From NCBI RefSeq assembly GCF_040371085.1, contig NZ_JAMBMT010000001.1, positions 1,984,001-2,048,000 of the forward strand: a stretch of 64,000 nucleotides of DNA, in the 5' to 3' direction. Below are positions 7,841 through 16,041 of this stretch, one piece after another (positions within the stretch are counted from its first letter, which is position 1; each line of letters starts with the position of its first letter). Origin of the DNA: Psychrobacter sp. AH5. GTDB taxonomy: Bacteria; Pseudomonadota; Gammaproteobacteria; Pseudomonadales; Moraxellaceae. The notes under the pieces were generated by a model, which searched no databases, was not told the origin of the DNA, and saw only the letters and a list, made by a program, of their open reading frames with translations. The translations under genes were made by a program, and so were the position numbers.

Positions 7841-10129
7841 TCAGTCGTCGCTAGTTGACGGTTGGTCAAAGCCTTGCTTAGTGATAGCCTTTATTTTTGG
7901 TTTGCTCACTTTGATAGAGGTTTTATTGGGGTTTTTACCCTCTTGATTCTGCGATGTACTACTTTCATTGCCTTTAAGTTTTGCTAAAACTTGTGCTTTA
8001 GGGCCATCCATTACTATTTTTTGATTGTCCATTATGATGATACGATCAACCAGCTGTAATAAGGGCATTTTATGAGTAGCGACCACTAAGGTTTGCGCTT
8101 GTGCAAACTCTTTACTTAATACGTCTATACACTGTAGTTCTTGGCGGTTATCCATGGAAGCGGTGGGCTCATCCATTAACAAAATAGAAGGTCGCGTTAA
8201 TAATAAGCGCGTAAAAGCAACCAGCTGTTTTTGACCTCCAGATAGTCCCTTGCCGCCCTCACTAATAGGTAGATCCAAGCCACTTGAGTGACTGGCTACC
8301 AATTTTATCAATCCTGTTTTTACTAGCGCATCACGCATGACATCATCACTAGGCGCTGGCAGACCAATTAATAAATTCTCTCGCAGCGTTCCCTCAAATA
8401 GCCGATGATCTTGTTGTAGATAGCCGACTTGCTCACTCAAAGACTCACGGCTAATCTGCTGCATATCGAGTCCATCTAGAAGTATCCTACCTTGTGTTGG
8501 CGCATACAAACCTGATAGCACTTTAAGTAAAGTTGACTTCCCTGAACCAATAGGGCCTAGAACGGCAATGCGCTCTCCTGCTTTGATTTGTAACTTATCA
8601 ATAGTTAGCGCTGGCTGGTCATTACCTTGATAATTAAAGCTCACTTGCTCCAAATCAAAGTGACCGGCGATATGACTAGGCGACAAAGGATGGCTGACTC
8701 CATGATTATCTTGCTGTAGTGCAAACAGCTGCTCGATATTGAGCTTAGCGGCTTTGGCATGGGAGTGCTGTACTAAAAGATTAGGGATACCCATAATAGG
8801 CGCTAAGATACGCCCGCCAAGAATAGAGCAAGCAATAAGCCCGCCCATCGTCATATCCCCTGACATCACTACAAACGAGCCAACAATCACAATACCCACA
8901 TAGCTAGTCTGCTGTATCATTTGCGATAGGTAGCTTAGATTATCGTTAGCATGTTTCATATCTAGATCATTTTTGGTAGTGATATTCATCACATCAAGCC
9001 AGCGTGATAAAAACTTCCAACTACCAGATCCGGCCTTGATAGTTTCTACCCCTTCTACTGTTTCAACCAAAATACCTGTCTTACGATAAGAAGCTGAGGC
9101 TCCAATAGCGGCAATTTTATCGATCTTTCTACGCGCACTAAGGCCCAATATGATAGCAACGATCGCCGCTACAATCGGTACTAAAGCGACTAGCGGATTT
9201 CCGATAATCACTATTAGAGAGACAAATATAATAGCCATCGGCATATCAACTAAGCCAAACAGGGTGCTCGCAGTATAAAACCCTCGTACTTGCTCATAGC
9301 CGCGTAGCTGCGCCGCCATTGAACCTACTGACCCTGGCATTTGATCGATACGAACGCTTAAGAGGCGCTGAAAAACTTCACGAGATAAGTACTGATCAAG
9401 ATTTACTACCACTTTATCCATAATCTTTGAGCGAGCAAACTTCATAAAGGTCTCGAATAAGATGACTAGCCCTACCCCACTTGCCAAGATGATTAAAGTG
9501 TACTCGCTACGAGTTGGAATGACCCGATCATAGACTTGCATCGAAAATAAAGACACTGCTAGCGCAAGTACATTAATCAAAAACGAGGCGACTACCGCCT
9601 CAACCACGATACCACGATAGTTTTTTAGATCTTTTTTTAGTATTTGATTAAAGGAGAGTTGCCGACGTTTGCTCGGCTCACTGTCTAAGCGCACCCGTAA
9701 CAGATGGGTAAAGATATGACCTGGATGAGCCGTCATCTGCTCGGCTTGACGAAACTGCCATAATCCTTGCGGGTTTTGTTGTTCAATAACGCCCCAACCC
9801 TCAGTAGGATGTAGAGCCAACAAAGGTAAAAACGCGGCATCAGGTATTGGTAGTGCTTCTGGTAGCTGCTCTACCCCTAGCTGCTTTAAGATAGCAATGA
9901 TTCCAGCCAGCGTCGTCAAATTCGCTTGCTGATCAATCACCCCATATAGACGCACGTTATCAATAGGATAGCCTTGTTGAGTGAGCAAAGTATGTAGAGC
10001 TGTTGCCAAATGCTGCGCTTGTGGATCGCTTCGCTCCCCTAGTGTAGAGGTCGCTAGCGGCGATTTTGACTGCGCCATCACCTCACTATCGGAGGTATGA
10101 TCACTCGAAGCTGGCATAGGTGTACTCAT
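7841..10129 (-). CDS. LapB-type ABC exporter of the type I secretion system
   Basis: This 762-residue protein powers export of the adhesin across the inner membrane. The N-terminal part (about 38-165) resembles a C39-like domain without an obvious Cys-His catalytic pair, as in exporters that bind but do not cleave their substrate. The transmembrane domain follows (about 175-460). The nucleotide-binding domain has a Walker A GPIGSGKST, signature LSGGQKQ, Walker B ILLMDEPT and a switch His in VATHK. The C-terminal tail of about 50 residues is Lys/Ser/Gln-rich and looks disordered. It lies between the tolC-like and hlyD genes on the same strand. The substrate is inferred from context. Confidence 0.95.
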   Translation of the reverse strand: MSTPMPASSDHTSDSEVMAQSKSPLATSTLGERSDPQAQHLATALHTLLTQQGYPIDNVRLYGVIDQQANLTTLAGIIAILKQLGVEQLPEALPIPDAAFLPLLALHPTEGWGVIEQQNPQGLWQFRQAEQMTAHPGHIFTHLLRVRLDSEPSKRRQLSFNQILKKDLKNYRGIVVEAVVASFLINVLALAVSLFSMQVYDRVIPTRSEYTLIILASGVGLVILFETFMKFARSKIMDKVVVNLDQYLSREVFQRLLSVRIDQMPGSVGSMAAQLRGYEQVRGFYTASTLFGLVDMPMAIIFVSLIVIIGNPLVALVPIVAAIVAIILGLSARRKIDKIAAIGASASYRKTGILVETVEGVETIKAGSGSWKFLSRWLDVMNITTKNDLDMKHANDNLSYLSQMIQQTSYVGIVIVGSFVVMSGDMTMGGLIACSILGGRILAPIMGIPNLLVQHSHAKAAKLNIEQLFALQQDNHGVSHPLSPSHIAGHFDLEQVSFNYQGNDQPALTIDKLQIKAGERIAVLGPIGSGKSTLLKVLSGLYAPTQGRILLDGLDMQQISRESLSEQVGYLQQDHRLFEGTLRENLLIGLPAPSDDVMRDALVKTGLIKLVASHSSGLDLPISEGGKGLSGGQKQLVAFTRLLLTRPSILLMDEPTASMDNRQELQCIDVLSKEFAQAQTLVVATHKMPLLQLVDRIIIMDNQKIVMDGPKAQVLAKLKGNESSTSQNQEGKNPNKTSIKVSKPKIKAITKQGFDQPSTSDD

Positions 10130-10233
10130 GATAAAAACATCCCACTCATTAGCTGCTAATAAAAATTAAAAAGTAGTTAAGACTCTTTTATAGACCAATA
10201 AATACTTTGCGATAAAACTATTTTGTCATAAAA

Positions 10234-11784
10234 CTATTGCACCTCTAGCGGCGACTCATCTACATCATTGATTTGTGAAACATAAACAGAATCGCTTACA
10301 GCGTCATCCATAGGATAAGTGATTAACTCTGATGTCTGTCTAATTACAGGTTGGATAATCACGGTATCGGAGGGCTGTCTGGTGCTATCTTGACGGATTA
10401 ACCAGTTTTGTACCGGATCAAGCGGACTAAAAAGAGGTTTTTCTTGACGGTTTTGGTCGAATTGTTGCCATGACATCATGCCAAATTCAACTTGTAGCTT
10501 ATAATAAGCGGCAATAATAGAGGAGCGCACATCAACTAGCTGCGCTTGATACTGCGAGTGCTCACGTACTGCGTTCAACACCTCAAGCCATGATTTACGA
10601 CCAGCGATAAACTGACGACGATAAGAGCTCACTACGATCTGAGCGCCTGCTACAGCTGCAATTAAAGAGCGCTCTTGATCCTTAGCACTAGCAAACTGCT
10701 GATACTGAGTCTGAATATTTTCTAACACTAGCCGTCTAGAGGCCTCTTTTGATTGACTAAGGCTGTCTACTCTAGCAGACGAAGCTTTAGCTAGCGCCAA
10801 ATTAGAAAAGCCAGCTCCTGGATCATAACTCAAACCCACCGAGAACTCCCCGTCATTCTCCTCTCTCTCGCTTTCATGATAATAATCATACTCATATTGT
10901 GCATAAAGTGTGGGATAGCGGGCGGCCTGTAGTGATTTGACTCCTTGCTTAGCCGCCTCTATTTGATAATGCTCTTTGACTACTGTGGGATTATAAAAAC
11001 TGGCTTGATCAAAAGCCATTCTCTCAAAAGCTTGTGAATAGCTTTTTGCCCGATTTACCAGCTCAGCTAAGTTCGGTTCTGGTAGATCGGCGGGAGTCAG
11101 CCGACGACCAGTGATTTGCTCTAAGCGAGCTATTGCAATACGTTGTTGTTCAACAGCAGCTTGATAAGAATTTTGCTCTTGCAAAATACGGTTAGTCACC
11201 AAATCCATCTCGATACGCGCAGATACCCCTTGAGCCACGCGTCGCTGCATCATGGCTTCAAACTCTGATAGCAATTGTAGATTTTCATAAAATACGCGCT
11301 GTTTGGCGACAGCAGTGATATAGCTCTGCCAACCTTCAATAGTGGTTTTAGCGACTTGGTTTTGCTGCTCATAAATATATTCTGTCGCCGCTCTATCATC
11401 AAAGATAGCTTGATTAATATTGGCAGTCAGCTTGCCTCCTGTCCACAATGACTGTCTGAGCTGAAATTGCGAAATCATCCCGTCATCACGATCATAGCCT
11501 GAGGACAGACTAGGAGCAGGTAGTAGATTGAGCTTAGCGGCACGAATACTCTCATTAGTGGCTTGTTGCTCTGCGCGTGCAGCGCCTACCAAAGGATGAG
11601 TCTGAATAGCTTGATTGATTAAAGCATTCACATAGACATCGTCATTAGCGAAAACACTATTGGATGCCGCTATGACACATACGCTCAAAGATAAGTTACG
11701 TACTATTTTGTGCAGGAGGCTTTTTGTGATGTATCGCATCTTTAGCAATATCCTTATCGACAGATCACGCTTATAAGTCGTCAT
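10234..11784 (-). CDS. TolC/LapE-type outer membrane channel of the type I secretion system
   Basis: This is a TolC-family outer membrane efflux protein of up to 516 residues. It has the usual alternation of helical hairpins with repeats such as LRQSLWTGGKL and FIAGRKSWLEVLNAVREH. The signal peptide is at about residues 17-47 of the longest frame (ending SNSVFA). An alternative start at Met17 (11736) has an AAGGA about 11 bases upstream and fits a normal signal peptide better, so the true start may be 11736. The C-terminal 50-60 residues are acidic and extend beyond the family core. It is the first gene of the export operon and faces an unrecognised gene across a 213-bp divergent promoter region. 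Confidence 0.93.
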   Translation of the reverse strand: MTTYKRDLSIRILLKMRYITKSLLHKIVRNLSLSVCVIAASNSVFANDDVYVNALINQAIQTHPLVGAARAEQQATNESIRAAKLNLLPAPSLSSGYDRDDGMISQFQLRQSLWTGGKLTANINQAIFDDRAATEYIYEQQNQVAKTTIEGWQSYITAVAKQRVFYENLQLLSEFEAMMQRRVAQGVSARIEMDLVTNRILQEQNSYQAAVEQQRIAIARLEQITGRRLTPADLPEPNLAELVNRAKSYSQAFERMAFDQASFYNPTVVKEHYQIEAAKQGVKSLQAARYPTLYAQYEYDYYHESEREENDGEFSVGLSYDPGAGFSNLALAKASSARVDSLSQSKEASRRLVLENIQTQYQQFASAKDQERSLIAAVAGAQIVVSSYRRQFIAGRKSWLEVLNAVREHSQYQAQLVDVRSSIIAAYYKLQVEFGMMSWQQFDQNRQEKPLFSPLDPVQNWLIRQDSTRQPSDTVIIQPVIRQTSELITYPMDDAVSDSVYVSQINDVDESPLEVQ

Positions 11785-11852
11785 TAATGTTAATCCACTT
11801 TTACTCTTAGTGAATAAAGTATTTAAATACTTTGAAATATTCCATTAACAAT

Positions 11853-11870
11853 ATACTATGAAAATAGTAT
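11853..11870. promoter_or_regulatory. Dyad in the divergent promoter region before the export operon
   Basis: ATACTA and TAGTAT flank a six-base spacer, giving TACTA-N6-TAGTA with the half-sites in the reverse order to the elements at 6374 and 12892. The arrangement also resembles a NarL-type 7-2-7 site. It lies about 70 bp upstream of the longest tolC-like start. Function is inferred only. Confidence 0.3.
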
Positions 11871-11944
11871 TGTATATATAAATAAAAGTACTTTTTAAGC
11901 AAACTTAAGCTGTTGGCACAAGTATTTAAATCAAAAAGTTATAA

Positions 11945-11960
11945 AACTATAATTATAGTT
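11945..11960. promoter_or_regulatory. Perfect 16-bp AT-rich palindrome before the gene at 11998
   Basis: AACTATAATTATAGTT is self-complementary and lies about 38 bp upstream of the start codon at 11998. It could be an operator or overlap a promoter. In AT-rich DNA a chance palindrome is also possible. Confidence 0.25.
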
Positions 11961-11997
11961 ACTGCAAAAAGTAAATAAAATAATGGACTATTAACCA

Positions 11998-12720
11998 ATG
12001 AATCCACCAACCCCGCCACGCTTAGTAAAAAAGACGAAAGATCGTACCGTTATGGCAATAGTACTAACAGTGTTGCTACATGCGGTATTTGCTATTATTG
12101 TCTATTTTACCGTTTTTGATAAAGAAGCAGCGCTCCAACCTCTACCCAGCACCATCGATCCATCCACGACAACTACTTTACAGACACAGCCAAGCTTGAT
12201 AGCACAAGAGGAAGCTCCATTGTCAACCGAACTATCTTCTCTAGATAAAGATACCGATAAAGTTCGTCCTATTAAAACAACAGATATCAGTCAAAAAGAG
12301 AATGAACCTAAAGTGGCAAACGTTGCTACTCGTGAAAAACCTATTATAGATCTTCCAAGTAAAGTCGTAACAGACTCTTCAGTAGTCGCTTCTTCTACCG
12401 AAGAAAAGGCTTTTAATAGTATCAATAACTTAGAGATTAATAACAAAGATAAGAGTGTTCAATACAAACTAAAACAAACTCAAGAGTACGAAAAACTAGA
12501 GGGTGAGATAGAAAAAGATAGCGAGAAGCTATCAGAATTAATCAATGAAGTAAAAAAGTACAACCAAAGCAAAATTCAGCAACATCAAACTCCTATAACT
12601 AGTGATGAAAAAAACTCACCATCTGCAGTAGATTATGCTAACACTCCTATCACAAATTTATCATCAGAGCCTACTTATAACAACAAAGTAAATAACGACT
12701 CTGTAACAAATAATAAGTAA
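11998..12720 (+). CDS. Unrecognised one-pass membrane protein beside the type I secretion operon
   Basis: I do not recognise this 240-residue protein. It starts with a short basic, proline-containing stretch and one membrane segment at about 17-38 (VMAIVLTVLLHAVFAIIVYF), similar in layout to a TonB-type anchor. Most of the protein would lie in the periplasm. The rest is low-complexity and rich in Ser, Thr, Lys and Asn. A charged, probably coiled-coil part lies at about 155-200. It has no C-terminal TonB, SPOR or other known domain, and the C-terminus is Asn-rich. It is divergent from the export operon and on the same strand as the two-component genes that follow after 329 bp. A role linked to the secretion locus is possible but not shown. 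Confidence 0.7.
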   Translation: MNPPTPPRLVKKTKDRTVMAIVLTVLLHAVFAIIVYFTVFDKEAALQPLPSTIDPSTTTTLQTQPSLIAQEEAPLSTELSSLDKDTDKVRPIKTTDISQKENEPKVANVATREKPIIDLPSKVVTDSSVVASSTEEKAFNSINNLEINNKDKSVQYKLKQTQEYEKLEGEIEKDSEKLSELINEVKKYNQSKIQQHQTPITSDEKNSPSAVDYANTPITNLSSEPTYNNKVNNDSVTNNK

Positions 12721-12756
12721 AAGTTTATTTACTCTTCATTGCCCTGCACTAGCTTC

Positions 12757-12864
12757 CTGTGAATATATTTATATTGGCTAATTAGTAAGCGCTAAAGGAC
12801 TAGATCCTGCAACTGTTGTTGAGAATATAGTTTGACACTTTACTTTATAGTCATATATTCACAG
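12757..12864. repeat. 12-bp perfect inverted repeats in the gap before the response regulator
   Basis: CTGTGAATATAT at 12757-12768 is exactly inverted at 12853-12864, about 84 bp apart. They sit in the 329-bp gap between 12720 and 13050. They may be the ends of a small decayed element or paired regulatory sites. Nothing else in the gap is recognisable except the operator-like element at 12888. Confidence 0.35.
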
Positions 12865-12887
12865 TATAGTATGTACATTTATTACTT

Positions 12888-12924
12888 ATAATAGTACAAA
12901 TATACTAATCATAGAAAATAATTG
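12888..12924. promoter_or_regulatory. Candidate operator, copy B (TAGTA-N6-TACTA element)
   Basis: The dyad core TAGTA-CAAATA-TACTA is at 12892-12907 and lies about 145 bp upstream of the response-regulator start. The 37-bp surroundings match the element at 6371-6406 with a few substitutions and one inserted base. This suggests autoregulation and control of the adhesin locus by one regulator (inference). Confidence 0.5.
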
Positions 12925-13049
12925 ATAAGACTCTCTCCTTTTTGGGAATTCGTTTTACATTTAACCATTATCATTATTTTTTAGCGCCAAAAAATAGTAT
13001 TAATTCAAGGATGAAATAGAGATATCAATGATGCCCATGGGAGCACACG

Positions 13050-13688
13050 ATGACTCATAATAAAATACAAAAAAATATTCTTCTAATTGATGACCACGCT
13101 CTGTTCCGCACAGGGTTGCGCCTTATTTTACAAACCAAAATAAAGGCAAACATCGTTGAGGTTGAAAAAATTAGCGATACTAATGATATTGAGATAGATA
13201 TCGATGTAATATTGCTTGATATTTGTCTGCCAGGACTTAATGGTATCGATGGGATGATTATTCTACAACAGCGTTGGCCGCAGGCGCGTATCATGCTGCT
13301 CTCCGCCCTCAGTAATCACGAAGAAATCAATAGATCCTTAGCTTTGGGCGCTAGTTGCTTTTTGCATAAAAACACTGACTCTACGATCATTTGTAATACG
13401 GTCCAATCACTACTACTCAACCGTTTATCTACTAAAAACAATCACTCTCAAACACATCCCTCTCTTATTATTACTGAAACGAAGACCATATTAAGTACTC
13501 GGTTATTAGAAGTATTAGCGCTTATGGCAGAAGGTCATAGCAATAAGTACATCGCAGATAAGCTTTCTTTGAGTGAGAATACTATCCGTAATCATGTCGC
13601 CGCCTTAATGGATCATTTTGAGGTTCACAACCGTACCAAAATTATTATCGTCGCTCAACAAGCAGGGTATCTTACTAAGCAAGAATAA
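13050..13688 (+). CDS. LuxR/NarL-family response regulator
   Basis: This 212-residue regulator has an N-terminal receiver domain (about 8-125) with the acidic pair Asp14-Asp15, the probable phosphorylation site Asp57 in VILLDICLPG and Lys near FLHKN. A LuxR-type helix-turn-helix follows at about 145-208 (LSTRLLEVLALMAEGHSNKYIA, SENTIRNHVAAL). It ends 69 bp before a hybrid histidine kinase on the same strand, its likely partner. The position next to the adhesin secretion locus and the shared TAGTA-N6-TACTA elements suggest that it controls adhesin expression. Confidence 0.93.
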   Translation: MTHNKIQKNILLIDDHALFRTGLRLILQTKIKANIVEVEKISDTNDIEIDIDVILLDICLPGLNGIDGMIILQQRWPQARIMLLSALSNHEEINRSLALGASCFLHKNTDSTIICNTVQSLLLNRLSTKNNHSQTHPSLIITETKTILSTRLLEVLALMAEGHSNKYIADKLSLSENTIRNHVAALMDHFEVHNRTKIIIVAQQAGYLTKQE

Positions 13689-13757
13689 AAATTATTTTTT
13701 CATGAGCGTCTATACAAGCATTCCTATACAGCATTTACAAGGCGCAGGTTACAGACT

Positions 13758-15950
13758 ATGTATAATGACGATATTGAAGTCCTTCCTAACCTTATTCCTA
13801 GCACTTATAATCATAAGTTAGTCTTGGCTGCGCAAATTAGATTGTTGCTTAGAAACCTGCCCCTAGCATTGTTGGGAACTATTTTTACCAGTGTTTGTTT
13901 TTTTGCGACTATGTTCGTAAGTAACAACTTGAGCGCGAATCAACAGACATTGAACACTATTTGGTTGGTTTATCATGCGATAATAATAGGAGGATTATGG
14001 CTAATTGTAAGGCTTATACTTAAAAGACCTGATACCTTAAAAATAAGCTTTTTAAAAAAAATATTTGCCGCTTTGGCCTTGTTGTTTTTTATTGCTATGG
14101 TGGTTTGCTTACCTATATTTATCGCTATGCTGAACCGTGTGCCACTTATGGAGATAAATGCAGCTAAAGCATTGATTGTTATTTGGATATTTTTTCATAT
14201 CATTATTTTGTATGTTTGTTGGTTTAATTGGAGAAAAATTAAGCTCTTAGCAAAAAAAGCTTTTGATAATAGTAAAAAGCTAGATATTAGCGAAGAAGAT
14301 CAGCCATTTTCAAATAAACTTAACCCTCAATTAGTTATTGAACCTAGCCGCTCTTTTTTTACTTTAACTTATGAAGTACCATCACCCTCTGCTAAAAATT
14401 ATGACCACTATTTAGCGCACTATGCGGTTTATAGTGTCTTATTCATTTGTACTTTAGCCACGGCTTGTTTATGGGCGTTAGCTATTGGTAAAGCTTTTAC
14501 TAATAATATCCAAAACTCTAATCAAGTCATCGTGCTTTTAGGTTTGCATTTGGGACTATTAAGTGGCGGTATCTCAAGCCTAGCTATGTTTTGGCGCGTC
14601 TACATTGCCTATGTATTACCTAGCGTATTTATGTGGGGATTTCTCTTTTTTTATATAGGCAATGTTGAATTTGTTATTTTGGCATTTGCCGTCATATCAC
14701 TACTGTTCTTTGATATTTTCTTTGCAAAGTACTCTTCGATGAATACTCTTAAAGCTATTTTAATTTACTTAGAAAATAATAACTTAGTAACTAGATTGCA
14801 GATAAAAACTCAACAAGTCCAAAAGGCTAGCTCTGCTAAAACGCAGCTTTTGGCGGCTGCTAGTCATGATTTGCGTCAACCTGTCCAAGCATTGAGCCTG
14901 TTTATTGAAGCCCTCAAAGATACCAATCTTGATGTTCAACAGTCTCAGATTGTAGATTATGCCAGCTCAGCTAGCCAATCTAGTCGTGAGATGCTCAATT
15001 CAATATTAGATTATGCTCATTTAGAAACCGGTGAGATGATTCCGCATTTTATGCCAACTGAGCTTAATGTCATTTTTCAAAGTTTGGTCGATGAGTTTGG
15101 TATAGAAGCTCATAACAAACAGCTTACTCTGCGCTTTATACCGACTAACCTTTGGGTAATGACGGATCCTATTATGATGGCATTAATACTGAGAAATTTA
15201 ATCAGTAATGCTATACGTTACACCGATAAAGGTGGAGTGTTAATCGGAGTACGTAAGCTACCCGTGAATGATCAGCTACTTTCGCTAAGCTATTGCCGGA
15301 TAAGTATCTGGGATACTGGAGGAGGTTTGACACCGATGGAGATTGAGCATATTTTTGACTCCTTTTATCAAATAGAGCGTAATAATGTCATCAATCAAGG
15401 GCTAGGATTGGGACTTGCTATTGTTAAGGGCATGGCTGAGCTATTAAAAGCAAATGTGGAGGTGAAGTCTAAATTGAATCGAGGATCTCAGTTCTCAATA
15501 GTACTTCCTGTTTGCGAAAAAAGTGACAAAGATATTTTTTGTAGTCATAGCGTAGTCGATTACTTACCCGGTAAGACTGTATTAGTTGTCGATGACAATG
15601 CTATTGTTAGCAAATCAATGCAACTGTTACTAGAGATTTGGGGCTGTGAAGCCCTTACTGCTCAAACTGTGGCAGAAGCGGTTATAGCTTTTGAGGCGTA
15701 CCAACCGGACATTGTCATCTCTGATTATCGCTTAGCGAACAACGAAACTGGTGAACAGGTCATTATTGCTATTCAAAATGCTAGTGAGAGCCCTGTTTTT
15801 AACGCCGCCTCTTTTATCATTCTTACCGCTAATACTTCTCCCAAGTTATTCAAAGCAACAAAGGTTATTAACCCTACTGTACTGCACAAACCTATAGACC
15901 CTGTTACGTTACGCCATCATTTACAACAAATCGCAGCAAAGCCAATTTAA
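13758..15950 (+). CDS. Membrane-bound hybrid histidine kinase with C-terminal receiver domain
   Basis: This is a 730-residue sensor kinase. The N-terminal 330 residues contain about seven hydrophobic segments in two groups (about 33-165 and 220-325) separated by a cytoplasmic-looking loop, and show no recognised ligand domain. A short linker leads to the dimerisation domain with phospho-acceptor His370 in ASHDLRQP. The ATPase domain follows with N, DTGGG and GLGLGLAIVKG boxes. A receiver domain lies at about 606-725 with Asp612-Asp613 and probable phospho-site Asp656 in VISDYRL. The HDLRQP H-box is typical of a group of hybrid kinases that pair with LuxR-type regulators. It is probably co-transcribed with the response regulator 69 bp upstream. 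Confidence 0.93.
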   Translation: MYNDDIEVLPNLIPSTYNHKLVLAAQIRLLLRNLPLALLGTIFTSVCFFATMFVSNNLSANQQTLNTIWLVYHAIIIGGLWLIVRLILKRPDTLKISFLKKIFAALALLFFIAMVVCLPIFIAMLNRVPLMEINAAKALIVIWIFFHIIILYVCWFNWRKIKLLAKKAFDNSKKLDISEEDQPFSNKLNPQLVIEPSRSFFTLTYEVPSPSAKNYDHYLAHYAVYSVLFICTLATACLWALAIGKAFTNNIQNSNQVIVLLGLHLGLLSGGISSLAMFWRVYIAYVLPSVFMWGFLFFYIGNVEFVILAFAVISLLFFDIFFAKYSSMNTLKAILIYLENNNLVTRLQIKTQQVQKASSAKTQLLAAASHDLRQPVQALSLFIEALKDTNLDVQQSQIVDYASSASQSSREMLNSILDYAHLETGEMIPHFMPTELNVIFQSLVDEFGIEAHNKQLTLRFIPTNLWVMTDPIMMALILRNLISNAIRYTDKGGVLIGVRKLPVNDQLLSLSYCRISIWDTGGGLTPMEIEHIFDSFYQIERNNVINQGLGLGLAIVKGMAELLKANVEVKSKLNRGSQFSIVLPVCEKSDKDIFCSHSVVDYLPGKTVLVVDDNAIVSKSMQLLLEIWGCEALTAQTVAEAVIAFEAYQPDIVISDYRLANNETGEQVIIAIQNASESPVFNAASFIILTANTSPKLFKATKVINPTVLHKPIDPVTLRHHLQQIAAKPI

Positions 15951-15974
15951 TGAGTGAGCAATCATTCTTTAAAC

Positions 15975-16005
15975 GTAAAAAAGCCACTTATCTCATAAGT
16001 GGCTT
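15975..16005 (-). terminator. Terminator after pssA
   Basis: A 9-bp stem (GCCACTTAT at 15983-15991, ATAAGTGGC at 15995-16003) is followed by a T run when read on the minus strand. It lies between the convergent kinase and pssA genes and fits best as the pssA terminator. The plus-strand side has only a weak T run. Confidence 0.85.
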
Positions 16006-16041
16006 ACGGTTGTATGTAGCTATTATTGGTTATCTTCGCTA

